Shown: positions 22,706-33,525, counted from the stretch's first letter. The stretch is DNA of 64,000 bases from Leptobrachium leishanense (GCA_009667805.1 CM019063.1:193048954-193112953), one strand, 5' to 3'. Numbers and translations: made by a program. Notes: generated by a model from the letters alone, not told the origin.

Positions 22706-24086
22706 GTGAAACTCTATTCTCCAATATAACGATGATCAAATGCGTAAATTGCGACTGCATAACCCTCTGTATATCTGGCTCCGATACTAGCCAGTGCATC
22801 ACCAGCCACTGACCTCACGCACGTCACTGGATTAGGCGCGTCTCTGCCTGTCACTGCAAATCCAACACCAGCTCTTAACCAAAACTGGTAGAGTGCCCCC
22901 CGAAACCTGTGTCTGGATCTGCCCCTGCCCGGACCCATTTTGAATTGATATGTTCCCCCCAAGATGTCTTTTCTCACTTTAGTCCCGTCCCCCCCGCACA
23001 CTGAGATTTTCTGTTTTCGACGAGTTTCCCCCTCTATTTCTAATATTTGAGGACATTTTTGTCTCCCCTCAAGATTTGTAACACTTATGACATGTACAGG
23101 ACACTTTTGCTTTCCTGCTGTTTTTCCTCCTCAGAGGACTTTTGTTTTTATTTTATTTTTTCCATGTGCAATGTTTGATGACTTACTATGGCCCTGCGTG
23201 GCCATTTTCTTTCCTGCTGATCTTATTTACTTATACATTTAAAGGCTGTGTTGTCCAGAGTGACTTGTTAAGTATTTAAGATGATTCCAGGGCTCCCACA
23301 GCTGCATTACGTGTCTCCGTTTGCACTTGTTAAATGTCTCCAAATAAAGTAGCATTCACGTTATGTGGTTGGACTGGCAGGACAACAATGTTCTGATAAG
23401 CATTACAGGAACTAACTCAACAAAAATATACACACACACAAATCCAGAAGGACTGCACTCACACTAAACATGCATTTTTTCATAATGTATTCATCGTCTC
23501 GGACACAACCTACCACATTCAGAGTGCTCTTTCATATAGTTTTAAAGAGACAGTACCACTTACATAAGCGGTCACTAAATTCCTTGCGCATTACAAATAA
23601 AACCACTTATTAAAAGACATGTTGTAGTTTTTTGTTTGAAGTAATTACACGTAAAAAGAAAAAATAAACTTTTTTTTATCTCCCGCTTCCATTGTGTAGC
23701 TTTTTTCCCATGATGCAACATTTACCAAAATCTGTACAGCGGTTTTTCTTTGACAATGAAATACTGTATAAGATAAAGCGCAGCGACAATGAGGTGGAGG
23801 GGAAAATGTTTAGATAAGACTGCAGGAGGTCTATTGTGATGCAGGCTATTCCAGATGGGGAGCTTAAAAGACTTCTAATCTATGGAGATGTCCTTTGAAT
23901 ACATTCCACGCAGTACAATGATGTGAGTAGGTGACTGACCCATTCACTCTATTCTATGCTCAATGCCACACAGTGAGGAGCAAGTGATGTAAAGATACTG
24001 GGCTAGATTAGATACTGAATGCTACAGGATGTGTGTTACCACCAGGATAAGTGACTTTAAACCATGCCCCACAAATTACTACATCT
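22706..24086. other. Repeat remnants without genes
   Basis: 22820-22945 on the minus strand (GGCAGATCCAGACACAGG, then CCAGTTTTGGTTAAGAGCTGG) is related to 53057-53145, so a piece of the same element family lies here. 22990-23250 is a T-rich stretch with CCCTGCGTGGCCA, resembling the 3' part of the retroposon at 62113-63538. 23250-24086 shows no recognisable feature. Confidence 0.4.
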
Positions 24087-24180
24087 AGGGACGCACAGAT
24101 ACCATTTTGTTAAGACCGAGTACAAGTACCGATACTTTTTTCCAAGTACTCACCGATTACCGATACATTTATTTAAAGTC
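24087..24180. mobile_element. Fragment of a GATACCGAGTAC-type hAT MITE
   Basis: TAGGGACGCACAGATACC, then GACCGAGTACAAGTACCGATAC and AAGTACTCACCGATTACCGATAC, is the degenerate repeated text I associate with a widespread vertebrate hAT-derived MITE. Only one end is visible. Confidence 0.4.
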
Positions 24181-24411
24181 ATGTGATGCTTTCCAATAAA
24201 AAAATTAGGATTTTGCGGAAAGCCTGTGCTGTTTATGTTAATATTGCAATGTATGGCCAGACACACCATATATACATACACACACACACACTCTGTGGTC
24301 TGGTGTCTGTTGGGTATACATCTGATGCCCGTGAGGGTATATTATATATAAATAAATATACACCACAGGCATCAGATACATGTATGCCCTCAGAGTGTGT
24401 GTAATATATAT

Positions 24412-25204
24412 TGTGACGGAACCTGATGTTATCATCCGCCTGCGGGTGTGCTCTAATCTGCAGGTGTGCTCCCCCTTCGTTTTGATTCTTCCCCCGGCCC
24501 GACTACCAAGGTTGTGGCACTCGGCGTCTCGAGCGGCCGGGTATGTCTTTGTGATCTGGATGACCCACGCAGTCAAGGGGACCTTGATGTGTACCTAGCC
24601 CGACTACTGAGAAGTGTCACTCAGCGTCTCGAGCAGCTGGCCACGGATCTGTACGCAGACCTTTACGGTCGTAGATCGGAACGGCTTGATTCTGCGAAGA
24701 TTCGGATCTTCCAGGTAGTTAGCTGGACACGTTCAGTCGGCTAGGAGTATTCGGATCGCACAGCAGCGGCGTACGATAGAATTGTATTTCGTCCGGGGTG
24801 CTGAACCACGAGGGATGTCAGGCACGCTTGGCAAACAGAGACACGAGACGCAGCTGCATGAACTCAAACCAAAGACAACTTTTATTAAGGACACATCTGT
24901 ATTTATACTTTCCCCGCGCTCCACATTTGAAAACCCCATGCCCGCCCCCACAGGTATCATTGGCTTTAAGGCGCATCGGGGCGTTGCCGATTCGGGACCA
25001 GATGGTCTGATTCAAATTTAGGCGGCAAAATTTGGCGGCAAATTTGAAACGGCATCTATACACAATCAACACTTTTATTTACAGGTCATTTTTCGGTCAG
25101 CTAGAAGGCAGGATCGTTGGTGCAACGGCACAACACATAGTTCATGGAATAACAGTGTCCTGATCCCCTGTTTCTGGCTGAGGGTGTTGGGCTAGTTCAT
25201 CACA
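24412..25204 (-). repeat. A1 3' LTR
   Basis: Begins (minus) TGTGATGAACTAGCCC and ends CCGTCACA. A TATAAATA motif lies at 24907-24900 and AATAAA at 24886-24881 on the minus strand. Confidence 0.93.
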
Positions 25205-27230
25205 TTCCTCCCCCTCCCCAAGTCCGACGAACCCGGTTGGACCCCAACGGGTCGTACCGGGAAGTCGGTGCTCTCAGGTCCATAGTCAGTTGGAGAGGCC
25301 GAGCCACCAGGCTTCTCCATTTGGCCCTGCGGCCGTACCAAGTGGGTGGAGGCCACGCGGGTTTGGGGTTACCCCCTCCGGCAAAAGGGTCCTGTGGCCG
25401 GGGAGGAGCACCCCCTGTGCCCCCTCCGGGACTATCTCGCACCCGGGGAAAACGGGTGCTAACTGCACGCGCCCCGAGTACCTGGGCCAGCCGCAGAGGG
25501 AAATCGTGGCTGCGCGGGGCCTCTGGGCCAAATGGCTGTGGAAATGGGCAGAGCGGAAGCAGGCTCTGCCCTGCGGCCAGCGCGTCAGCTGGGTGTGTGT
25601 CCCCTCGTGGGAGGATGGTTTCCTCCATCCCAAGGACGTACCATGGCGGCCAGCAAAGCCGTCGGGGTGAATCAGGCTGCTCCTCAAGGCATACGGCAGC
25701 GAGTGGGCAGAGGCCAGCGGTGCTCTGTCCCGTTGGCAGCTCTGCTGCTGAGGGGGTGGATTCTGAAACAACTTTCGGAGGGTCGGGTGAGGACAACAGC
25801 TGCGGGGTCACCGGCTCGGAAAACCCCTGTTGTTCCTCAGGACAGTCGGGAAATGGGCAGAGGCCAGCGGCGCTCTGCCCCGTTGCCAGCTCTTCCGCTG
25901 GGAGGTTGGATGCAGACACAACTTGCGGGGGGTCGGGGAAGAACAACGGCTGCGGGCCGAACAGCTGGGGTGAACCTGGCTGTTCCTCAGGGCATTCGGA
26001 CAGTGGGCAGAGGCTAGCGGCGCTCTGCCCCGTTGCCAGCTCTTCTGCTGGGGGGTGGGATGCAACACTGACATCCAGGGGATCAGGGAACGATGGCTGC
26101 GGGGTCGCCAGCACGGAGAAATCCTGCGGCTCCTCAGGGCAGACGGGGAGTGGGCAGAGGCCAGCGGCGCTCTGCCCCGTTGCCAGCTCTTCTGCTGGGG
26201 GGTAGTATGCAACACTGACATCCAGGGGATCAGGGAACGATGGCTGCGGGATCGCCAGCACGGAGAAATCCTGCGGCTCCTCAGGGCAGACGGGGAGTGG
26301 GCAGAGGCCAGCGGCGCTCTGCCCCGTGGCCAGCTCTTCTGCTGGACCCGCGGACACGGCCGCCGTGTCTTCTGGCGGACTTGGGAGGACCATTTCCTCC
26401 CGGGACCCCTCGGGCCCCTCACACGGCCCATCCTGGACACTTGGCACCTGCTGTGCCTCTTCCGACCGGGCCAGCTCCTCTACTGTCATCCCGATAGGGA
26501 CCCATGGGAACATCTCGGGCTCCCAAAACTCGCAATTTCTTTCAGGGGGCAGCGCCTCATCCTGAAGGTCTTGGCGGACCTCGTCCCGCCACTCAAGCCC
26601 CGTGGGCTCCACCATGGACCCGAAATACTGATCCAGGCTCTCCTGCAGCCTTCTCAGAAATTCGCCCTCCATGTTCTCGACGGGGAATGTGGCGTCCTCG
26701 GATGTAACTCCAGGCGGGCTGTAAGTCTCTATCCAAGGTCCGCTGGGCTGTGCGGGTTCCCCAATACAGGCTCCAGTCGAGCTGTAAGTCCCGTACGGGG
26801 TATCGCTGGGGGGTGCAGAATTCCAGGGTGAAGCTCCAGTCGAGCTGTACTCCTCATCCCAGGGGTCTACGGGATAAGGGTCAGAGGTAAAATGTTCAAT
26901 CTTTGTCTCACGGAGCGCTGCCAATCGCAGCTCGTGCTGACGCTCCTTTTCTTGTTCTTCTTCCTGCTGGGTCTCCTGGATCGCCTTTGTTATCTCAGCC
27001 TCCGATGGGGCAGCTCCGAGCAGGGCGATCCGCTGCCGCGCCCTTCGGATGAAGGCACTTTCCGCTTCCTCTGCGAGGACAGGGGTGAGTACGGGTGTCG
27101 TCGCTCTGTCCTGATCCATCCTGGTCAGTTCTTTAATTAAGGTTTTCTTCTTTTTGTTACCCGGCGTTCCTCCCCGGTCCTCCATCATGCCACGCAGGGT
27201 GTCCCTGGTGTAGTGATCGTACACCACCAT
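25200..27230 (-). CDS. Gag-like protein of LTR family A, with ELATGQSAAGLCP repeats
   Basis: A single 676-codon ORF starting about 33 nt after the primer site and ending in the 3' LTR edge. Residues 4-38 (YTRDTLRGMMEDRGG, then KKKKTLIKEL) resemble a SAP-like helix pair found at the N-terminus of some vertebrate Ty3/gypsy Gag proteins. Residues 85-110 are Gln/Glu/Lys-rich and probably helical. Two short SSTGAS/SSTGAC repeats follow. From about residue 298 to 545 come five copies of a roughly 48-residue repeat each opening AEELATGQSAAGLCPL or close to it. The C-terminus is Pro/Arg-rich with RRAKWRSLVARPL. There is no CCHC knuckle and no Pol domain. A role as a structural RNA-packaging protein is inference. 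Compared with A3 it lacks the ALDAAYRALRWL region. Confidence 0.75.
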   Translation of the reverse strand: MVVYDHYTRDTLRGMMEDRGGTPGNKKKKTLIKELTRMDQDRATTPVLTPVLAEEAESAFIRRARQRIALLGAAPSEAEITKAIQETQQEEEQEKERQHELRLAALRETKIEHFTSDPYPVDPWDEEYSSTGASPWNSAPPSDTPYGTYSSTGACIGEPAQPSGPWIETYSPPGVTSEDATFPVENMEGEFLRRLQESLDQYFGSMVEPTGLEWRDEVRQDLQDEALPPERNCEFWEPEMFPWVPIGMTVEELARSEEAQQVPSVQDGPCEGPEGSREEMVLPSPPEDTAAVSAGPAEELATGQSAAGLCPLPVCPEEPQDFSVLAIPQPSFPDPLDVSVAYYPPAEELATGQSAAGLCPLPVCPEEPQDFSVLATPQPSFPDPLDVSVASHPPAEELATGQSAASLCPLSECPEEQPGSPQLFGPQPLFFPDPPQVVSASNLPAEELATGQSAAGLCPFPDCPEEQQGFSEPVTPQLLSSPDPPKVVSESTPSAAELPTGQSTAGLCPLAAVCLEEQPDSPRRLCWPPWYVLGMEETILPRGDTHPADALAAGQSLLPLCPFPQPFGPEAPRSHDFPLRLAQVLGARAVSTRFPRVRDSPGGGTGGAPPRPQDPFAGGGNPKPAWPPPTWYGRRAKWRSLVARPLQLTMDLRAPTSRYDPLGSNRVRRTWGGGGM
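25205..25220 (-). other. A1 polypurine tract
   Basis: On the minus strand TGGGGAGGGGGAGGAA lies directly upstream of the 3' LTR, where plus-strand DNA synthesis is primed. Confidence 0.85.
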
Positions 27231-27263
27231 GGTGCGGGTCTTCTTGGGGGGGTGCAGAGAGCT

Positions 27264-27281
27264 ATCCCACCGCTGCCACCA
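27264..27281 (-). other. A1 primer-binding site for tRNA-Leu
   Basis: TGGTGGCAGCGGTGGGAT on the minus strand, one base after the 5' LTR, is complementary to the 3' end ATCCCACCGCTGCCACCA of vertebrate tRNA-Leu as I remember it. The same 18 bases occur at the same place in A2 and A3. Confidence 0.85.
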
Positions 27282-27282
27282 G

Positions 27283-28074
27283 TGTGACGGAACCTGATGT
27301 TATCATCCGCCTGCGGGTGTGCTCTAATCTGCAGGTGTGTTCCCCCTTCGTTTTGATTCTTCCCCCGGCCCGACTACCAAGGTTGTGGCACTCGGCGTCT
27401 CGAGCGGCCGGGTATGTCTTTGTGATCTGGATGACCCACGCAGTCAAGGGGACCTTGATGTGTACCTAGCCCGACTACTGAGAAGTGTCACTCAGCGTCT
27501 CGAGCAGCTGGCCACGGATCTGTACGCAGACCTTTACGGTCGTAGATCGGAACGGCTTGATTCTGCGAAGATTCGGATCTTCCAGGTAGTTAGCTGGACA
27601 CGTTCAGTCGGCTAGGAGTATTCGGATCGCACAGCAGCGGCGTACGATAGAATTGTATTTCGTCCGGGGTGCTGAACCACGAGGGATGTCAGGCACGCTT
27701 GGCAAACAGAGACACGAGACGCAGCTGCATGAACTCAAACCAAAGACAACTTTTATTAAGGACACATCTGTATTTATACTTTCCCCGCGCTCCACATTTG
27801 AAAACCCCATGCCCGCCCCCACAGGTATCATTGGCTTTAAGGCGCATCGGGGCGTTGCCGATTCGGGACCAGATGGTCTGATTCAAATTTAGGCGGCAAA
27901 ATTTGGCGGCAAATTTGAAACGGCATCTATACACAATCAACACTTTTATTTACAGGTCATTTTTCGGTCAGCTAGAAGGCAGGATCGTTGGTGCAACGGC
28001 ACAACACATAGTTCATGGAATAACAGTGTCCTGATCCCCTGTTTCTGGCTGAGGGTGTTGGGCTAGTTCATCAC

Positions 28075-28075
<1 letters not shown>
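27283..28075 (-). repeat. A1 5' LTR
   Basis: Identical in length to the 3' LTR; the visible difference is T versus C in GTGTGTTCCCCC against GTGTGCTCCCCC. Confidence 0.93.
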
Positions 28076-28106
<31 letters not shown>

Positions 28107-28137
28107 CCTTTCAGACCTCAGACCAGAGAGAGTGTAA

Positions 28138-28796
28138 GTAATTATATATATATCGTGAGCCTATATAGGAACTAGGAGAAGACAACACCCTAGGACCCCA
28201 CTCGAAACCTCGAGATCATCTTAGCGGAGATTCTACTGGACTACTCTTGCTTTCATACACGGTCTGAACTATTTTTTATAAAAACACTTTTTTATCCTTT
28301 TATCTTTTTCCCTTTTGTTCAGAACGAACTGGAACACGGGACTTTTTTTAGGAATTTTTTCCTACGTGCACTTATACATCCAATTTTTATTTTTTTCATA
28401 TTATTGCATTTGCACTTAAATGTATCCTGAATGCAATTAGGCAGCTAATATTTGTATAGAACAGGACGTTAACTGTTTTATTCTGCTCACTATTTTATTC
28501 TGTTCACTGCCACTATTGCACTTTATAATCAGCACTTTAGCGGTTATTTCTACCGTATACTCATTGGATCAATAGGAACATCATACCTGTATTTCACATT
28601 ACATAGATCACCCTCAGAAGGGACTGCGCCACTAGGATCCCCCCCTCTTTCTCTACTGTTGTTTGCACATTTCTGTCGAGGTTTTGTGTTATAATCCTTG
28701 TCGGCCGCATTACTTGAATATTGATACCACATTAGCGCCTCCACTGTACTCCCTTTCCCATATATATATACAGTATATAAAAAATTATACACACAC
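28138..28796. other. AT-rich non-coding stretch, possibly a retroposon remnant
   Basis: No gene. T-rich text with repeated CACTATTTTATTCTG and GTTCACTGCCACTATTGC-type phrases, ending near TACCACATTAGCGCCTCCACTG. The last phrase recalls terminal parts of hammerhead-bearing retroposons but gives no firm assignment. Confidence 0.35.
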
Positions 28797-29206
28797 ATGG
28801 GTTGTGGTGGAGGACAAAAAGTGAGCTAAAAAGCCTCCACGCTATAATTAGTTATGTTTATTATTGCAGAAGCCATTTGCACATCACAGCAATTCAAAGA
28901 ATTGCATCCCAGAGCTCCTGTGCTACGTTCTGGGTAGGAATTCTGGGTAGGATGTGCAAATGACACGTCTCACTTTTTTGCATCCTGGGTCTGTTTTTAC
29001 ACAGAACCCTTAAATCAATGCCATACCATACTATGTTTTTTTTTTATTTATTTATATATATATATATTTTTTTAGCAGAGATAAGGTTTATGCAACTGGT
29101 CAAAGCCACTCCTAGGACAGCGCAGTTTCGGGTTTATTGGACCCTCACCAGCAGGAGCTAGGCATGACCAGTTGTAGTGGATGCTTGGACCCGTAGGGCA
29201 AACCCA
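28797..29206. repeat. Half of the palindromic repeat family also found at 39731 and 52143
   Basis: TTATTATTGCAGAAGCCATTTGCACATCACAGC, read in shorter pieces, matches 52150 onward and (inverted) 39775-39815 and 52770-52815. Before the DIRS insertion at 29207 this and 39731-39840 probably formed one larger fold-back repeat like the one at 52143-52820. Confidence 0.6.
29093..29174 (-). ncRNA. Degenerate hammerhead-like fold with long stem I
   Basis: Minus strand: CAACUGGUCA and CCUAG on the 5' side of stem I, then CUGGUGA (core with G in place of A6), stem II GGGU/ACCC, GAAA, short stem III AC/GU, cleavage triplet GUC, then stem I partners CUAGG and UGACCAGUUG. Here stem II follows the core without the extra A seen in the other two motifs. 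The A6-to-G change would probably abolish activity. It lies just outside the left end of the DIRS element. Confidence 0.5.
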
Positions 29207-29408
29207 GAATTCTAATGCATGGACTCGGAGGCTCCTATTTACATTTCTCCCTTTATTGCACCAACAGCAGCAAAGGGTTAACTTTGGAAAAAACGTAACA
29301 GAAGAAAAAAACAACCGCTCCCCAGCATGGGGAGGCCCTCCCATAGTCCTTGTCCCGCCCCAATCCCATGTTCAAGTAAGCACTGCAGGAGCATCCACTT
29401 CCTCTTCC
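29207..29408 (+). repeat. DIRS left inverted terminal repeat
   Basis: Pairs with 39494-39730, for example in CACCAACAGCAGCAAAGGG and CAAGTAAGCACTGC, both found inverted near the right end. Confidence 0.9.
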
Positions 29409-29853
29409 TTTGCTGCTCCCGCAGCGGCAACATCGTGGACTAGATAAGTATACCGGCGCTTGTGCTGATTTACTTGTCTGTCTCTATTTACTCAACCTAT
29501 TATTACTACTTTACTCTGGGTCTCTGCTCCCGGTCATAGCCACGGACGGTGACCTGTTTTTTCCCCCCCTCCGGCGGCGGGCCGTTACCTGCCGTCGGGG
29601 GTGGTCTCTTTACACTGTATTTCGTGCCTGTCGCGCTGCCCTGCTACCGCTCACTTCTACCCAACTCCGGTACACAGATCTCCCCAGCCGCCCGCTCAAC
29701 TCCCCGCGTGTATGCAGCTTTCGGCCGGGCTGTAGCTCCGCCCCCATGTAGCGATTCTCGCGCGATTCACGGCCGCCATCTTGGGGATTTCTGCGCACGC
29801 TCACTGCCCTTACGAGCTCCACGCGGTTTGCAGCTCATCTTCGATCCAGGCAC

Positions 29854-30858
29854 CATGTCCCTCTCCAAACAGAGCGCATCCAGCCCCACACGGTCTGATA
29901 ATGCCTCCGAATCCAGCTCAATGCGAGCACGCTCTGTGGATCATAAGTCCCGCAAACGGATATCAAAAACTGAGATGCGTCTCCAGCAGCTGGAGGCTTC
30001 CATTCAGGCCTCCATGTCCTCAGCTGTCCGTTCTGCTGTCTCCTCATTGTCTGACACATGGGAAAGATCACTGACAGCGATGCTGCACGCTCAGGTACCA
30101 GCCAACCCTGATAGACAGCCGTCCCCTACTCGCTCACAAGGCTCCAGACGCAGTTCTGTGCAAAGCCGGTGCCTGACCCCCTGGGGGGCGATTATGTGCC
30201 GCCTAAAGACGCGTACGCTGCAAGCAGCAGCCGCGGAGATGGCAGCCCCACCTCACTGCTGGGTCCCAGTACCCAGTTGGTTCCTCGTAAGAGAGCCCTC
30301 GACCGTGGGGCCCCTCGAGCGGTCACCTCCAAAAGACAACGCCAGGCGACACCAGCGCTGACCGAGTATTCGGACACGGATGAATATGAGGATCCGATGA
30401 CTGAGGAGGATGAGGTCATGGAGATCCACGCTCCGGAGGATCACACCCTCATTCCCGCAGTGCTTCCCGCCCGAGCTGTCTGTTCCAAAAGCTTGGTCAT
30501 TCTTGATCCATAGGGCAATCCACTGTTCGAGCCAGAGGACCTCAAACCTCCAAGGTCCACGGCCTGGTGTCCCGCTGCGCATGTCGAGCAATGGGTTGAT
30601 GCCCATATGCGCTGGCCACTCGAGAAAGTGGACCGCGCGAGATTACGGGCGGAATGCCCTAGACCCACCACCACGGGTAAAACGTGCCTGACCCCCATGG
30701 TGGATAAGAGCTTTCAGAAATACACCGGCAGGCGCGGTTGGTCAGCCAAAAAAGGCATTGACAGTGTCCTGAAAACTTGTCAGGATAAAGTGCTGGATGT
30801 AGCAGGCCCTATGGTCCGCATTTTTGAGTTGGTGGAGGAGGCCAAGATCTGTTCTTAG
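29854..30858 (+). pseudogene. DIRS Gag-like protein, frameshifted
   Basis: Starts MSLSKQSASSPTRSDNAS with a Ser-rich N-terminus and a likely helical stretch (KTEMRLQQLEASIQASMS). The reading moves to another frame near 30165 (PDPLGGDYVPPKDAYAAS) and includes an acidic stretch (YSDTDEYEDPMTEEDEVME) like the acidic region of the second DIRS copy. After a stop at 30511-30513 another frame (30607-30858) continues. It is followed at 30870-31330 by RKSILLKVDSGLVDLA and an Arg/Gly-rich tail, homologous to 15330-15800 minus. Presumed structural protein; broken by at least two frameshifts. Confidence 0.65.
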
Positions 30859-31329
30859 ATCCCAAGCAAGTGAGCGAGTGGCTACAGCGTGCGTTTTGCC
30901 TCCTGGGGAACGCCAACGCCGCTATTTCTGCTGAACGCAGGAAAAGTATCCTATTAAAAGTTGACTCTGGATTGGTTGACCTGGCCACTAATGATTTGGG
31001 AGCAAAGGCCCAAGGCATGCTTTTTGGCAAACCTTTCCTTAAAGACATGGGCGAATACACCCAGGCTTTCCAGTCCATAGACAAGTCTGAGTCAACGATG
31101 AAGCGCATCTTCGCCAACAAGAAGCACGTTTTTGGTAGAGCCGGCAGCTATAGGGGTCGCGCTGCCGGCCGAGCGGGCTATACCGCCTCCTGCAATGCTC
31201 AAGGCCCCACTGCTGCAAATACCTCCTCTAATAACACCGGTTCCGCTGGTCCAGTCCCGTACATGGGAGCCGGTCCCTGGCGTGGCAGAGGCTACCGAGG
31301 CTGCAGAGGTTCCTCCTACTACCGACGAG

Positions 31330-32250
31330 GAGCAGGTATGTCTTTATCAGATTATTCCTTGTTCCCAAGTACAAGTGGGGGGCCGCCTCCGTCTCTTTTC
31401 CCGCGCTTGGAGACACATCTCATCGGATCCGTGGGTCCTTCAGGTAGTCTCGGGGCTCCTCCTAGAGTTTGTATCCCCTCCCGTCCAAGACTCCCTCCCG
31501 CTGCTTCTTCGTTTTGCGCAAGACCAGATGACTCTGGTTCAGGAGGAAGTGCATGCGCTCCGCGAGAAAGGCGCTATAGAGTCCGCGTCCCCTGCTCCAG
31601 CTGGGTTCCTCAGCAACCTTTTTCTCGTGGCGAAAAAAAGGGGGCGGCAGGCGTCCCGTCATCAACCTCCGGTCCTTGAACGAGTGGGTGGTCTACCATC
31701 ATTTCAAGACGGAGGGCATCCACACCCTCAGGGACTCTCTGTCCCAAAACGATTGGATGGTCAAGCTCGACCTAAAGGACGCTTACCTTTCGGTCCCGAT
31801 CGACCACACGCATCGCAACTTCCTGAAGTTCGTGTGGGGCCCTCACACCTGGCGGTTTACATGCCTACCCTTTGGTCTGTCGTCCGCCCCGTGGTGCTTC
31901 ACCAAACTGCTAAAACCGGTGGTGCACCACCTCCGCGTCCGGGGCGTCCAATTAATTATCTATCTGGACGACATACTTTTGATGTCCCCCTCCCGCGGAT
32001 CCCTATTACTACACCTCTCCTGGACGATAACCATCCTCCAGGATCTAGGGTTCCTAGTAAACGAGGAAAAAAGCTATTGTAGTTCCCTCGTGCTGCCTGG
32101 AATTTCTCGGATTCCTGGTGGATTCATCTCAAATGTCACTACGTCTACCAAATTCCAAAGTGGTTTCCATCAGGAAAGAGATTCGGTCTCTCCTGCGGGT
32201 GGGTCATTGCTCCCTACGCTCTCTGGCCCAGACTCCTGGCAGCGGCAAGA
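31330..32250 (+). pseudogene. DIRS reverse transcriptase, frameshifted
   Basis: The N-terminal part (one frame) includes EKGAIESASPAPAGFLSNLF; a frame change near 31660 leads to WMVKLDLKDAYLSVPIDH with the first catalytic Asp, then CLPFGLSSAPWCF and the catalytic box IIYLDDILLMSPSRG near 31965. Another frame change near 32100 precedes the RNase H domain. The order and spacing match the minus-strand DIRS at 14519-15327. Catalytic residues are intact but the frame is not. Confidence 0.85.
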
Positions 32251-33384
32251 TTGGCAATTCCCCCGGGTCTGCTTCACTACAGGGCCCACCAATTCTTGAA
32301 GGCCCGTTCTCTCCGGTCCGGTCAGGATTACGCAGACAGAGTCATCCTCACTCCGGATACGGTTGTGGATCTCCGATGGTGGCTCCTCAACATAGTCCAC
32401 TGGAACGGAAAACCGATCCGTACGCCACCTCCCTCCATGGTAGTGGACTCCGATGCCAGCAAGACCGGTTGGGGAGCCCGCTGCGGCTCAGAGGAGACGG
32501 GCGGTCGTTGGTCACCAGTGGAAGCAGAGTATCACATCAATGCTTTGGAACTCCTGGCCGGTCTGTTCGCCCTCCAGTGCTTCACGAAGCAGTGTCGGCC
32601 GGACAGCGTTCTTCTGAGGATGGACAACGTATCCGCAGTACGTTACGTCAATGGACTCGGAGGCCCACGATCGCCTAAGCTGACATCCCTCGCCCAGAGG
32701 TTTTGGGAGTTCTGCTTCCGCATGAACATGTCTGTACAGGCTCAATTCCTCCCCGGCCTCATGAATCAGGTGGCAGACTGGAACTTGAGGCACCTCTCGG
32801 ACTCTGGGGCCTGGCGGCTACATCCATCCATCTTCTCCGTACTTTCCTGCACCTGGGGTCCGTTCGGCATGGATCTCTTCGCCTCCCTCCTCAACACTCA
32901 CCTCCCGGCATTCTTCAGTTGGCGCCCGGATCCAGAAGCCCTGGCGACGGACGCCTTCCTGCAAATGTGGTCAACTGCCCGTCCGTACGGGTTTTCCCCA
33001 TTTTCCATGATTGCCCGCTGTCTCCTACATGTTCGACGTCATCAAGTGCAGATGGTCCTCATCACCCCGTATTGGACGTTGCAGTCATGGTTTCCCACCC
33101 TGCTCAGCATGGCGATGGCCGTCCCGCAGTTGCTCCCGTTGTCCCGGACACTTCTCCTAGACCCATTCGACCAACCACACCCGTTAATCCTGGCAGACAG
33201 GCGGCAGCTATTGGCATGGTTGATCTCTGGCAACCCTGCGGACCCGCAGGCGTTTCGGACCGCACTGCAGACCTCCTCCTCCGGTCCTGGGCCCCAGGGA
33301 CCCGATCTTCTTACCGCGCAGCCTGGGACAAATGGACTGCTTGGTGTATGGGGAGGAGTTGGGATCCCTTTACGGCCCCTCTGA
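32251..33384 (+). pseudogene. DIRS RNase H domain and linker to the recombinase
   Basis: A 377-codon open stretch. The RNase H active-site acids can be placed in order: VVDSDASKTGWGA (Asp), EAEYHINALELLA (Glu), LLRMDNVSAVRYVN (Asp) and MNQVADWNL (Asp). Downstream is the DIRS linker (GMDLFASLLNTHLPAFFSW). The enzyme would degrade RNA in RNA-DNA hybrids during DIRS replication. The frame is intact here, but the RT upstream and the recombinase downstream are broken, so I list it as part of a dead element. Confidence 0.85.
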
Positions 33385-33525
33385 ACGTGGTTCTAGGTTT
33401 TCTCACCATTCAATTCGATGAGGGGAAGGCCTACCGGACGGTCAACGTAATTTGTTCGGCCTTGTCGGCTGGCCATGCGGGCCTCTCGGGGGTGTCTCTT
33501 GGGAACCACCCGTTGGTATGTCGTC
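33280..33525 (+). pseudogene. DIRS tyrosine recombinase, N-terminal part
   Basis: In another frame than the RNase H, the text AADLLLRSWAPGTRSSYRA-like (DLLLRSWAPGTRSSYRAAW) and AWCMGRSWDPFTAPLNVVL is the core-binding N-domain of the DIRS recombinase. It is cut at 33525 by LTR element A2 and resumes at 38403. Confidence 0.8.

Larger units (their letters stand above)
24412..28075 (-). mobile_element. Non-autonomous LTR retrotransposon A1, complete
   Basis: Two 793-bp LTRs (24412-25204 and 27283-28075) differ at one position that I can see and are flanked by the 5-bp duplication TATAT (24407-24411 and 28076-28080). On the minus strand the order is 5' LTR, tRNA-Leu primer site, a single 676-codon ORF, polypurine tract, 3' LTR. 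The LTRs begin TGTGATGAAC and end CCGTCACA on that strand. Protease, RT, RNase H and integrase are absent, so it must use enzymes supplied in trans. Near-identical LTRs and an uninterrupted ORF indicate recent mobility. Related copies: 33526-38397 and 41808-51043. Confidence 0.93.

Noticed and set aside
25237..26831. Plus-strand open frames over 200 codons across the A1 internal region
   Set aside because: Antisense to the 676-codon ORF and broken into several frames; the LTR, primer site and polypurine tract all orient the element on the minus strand.
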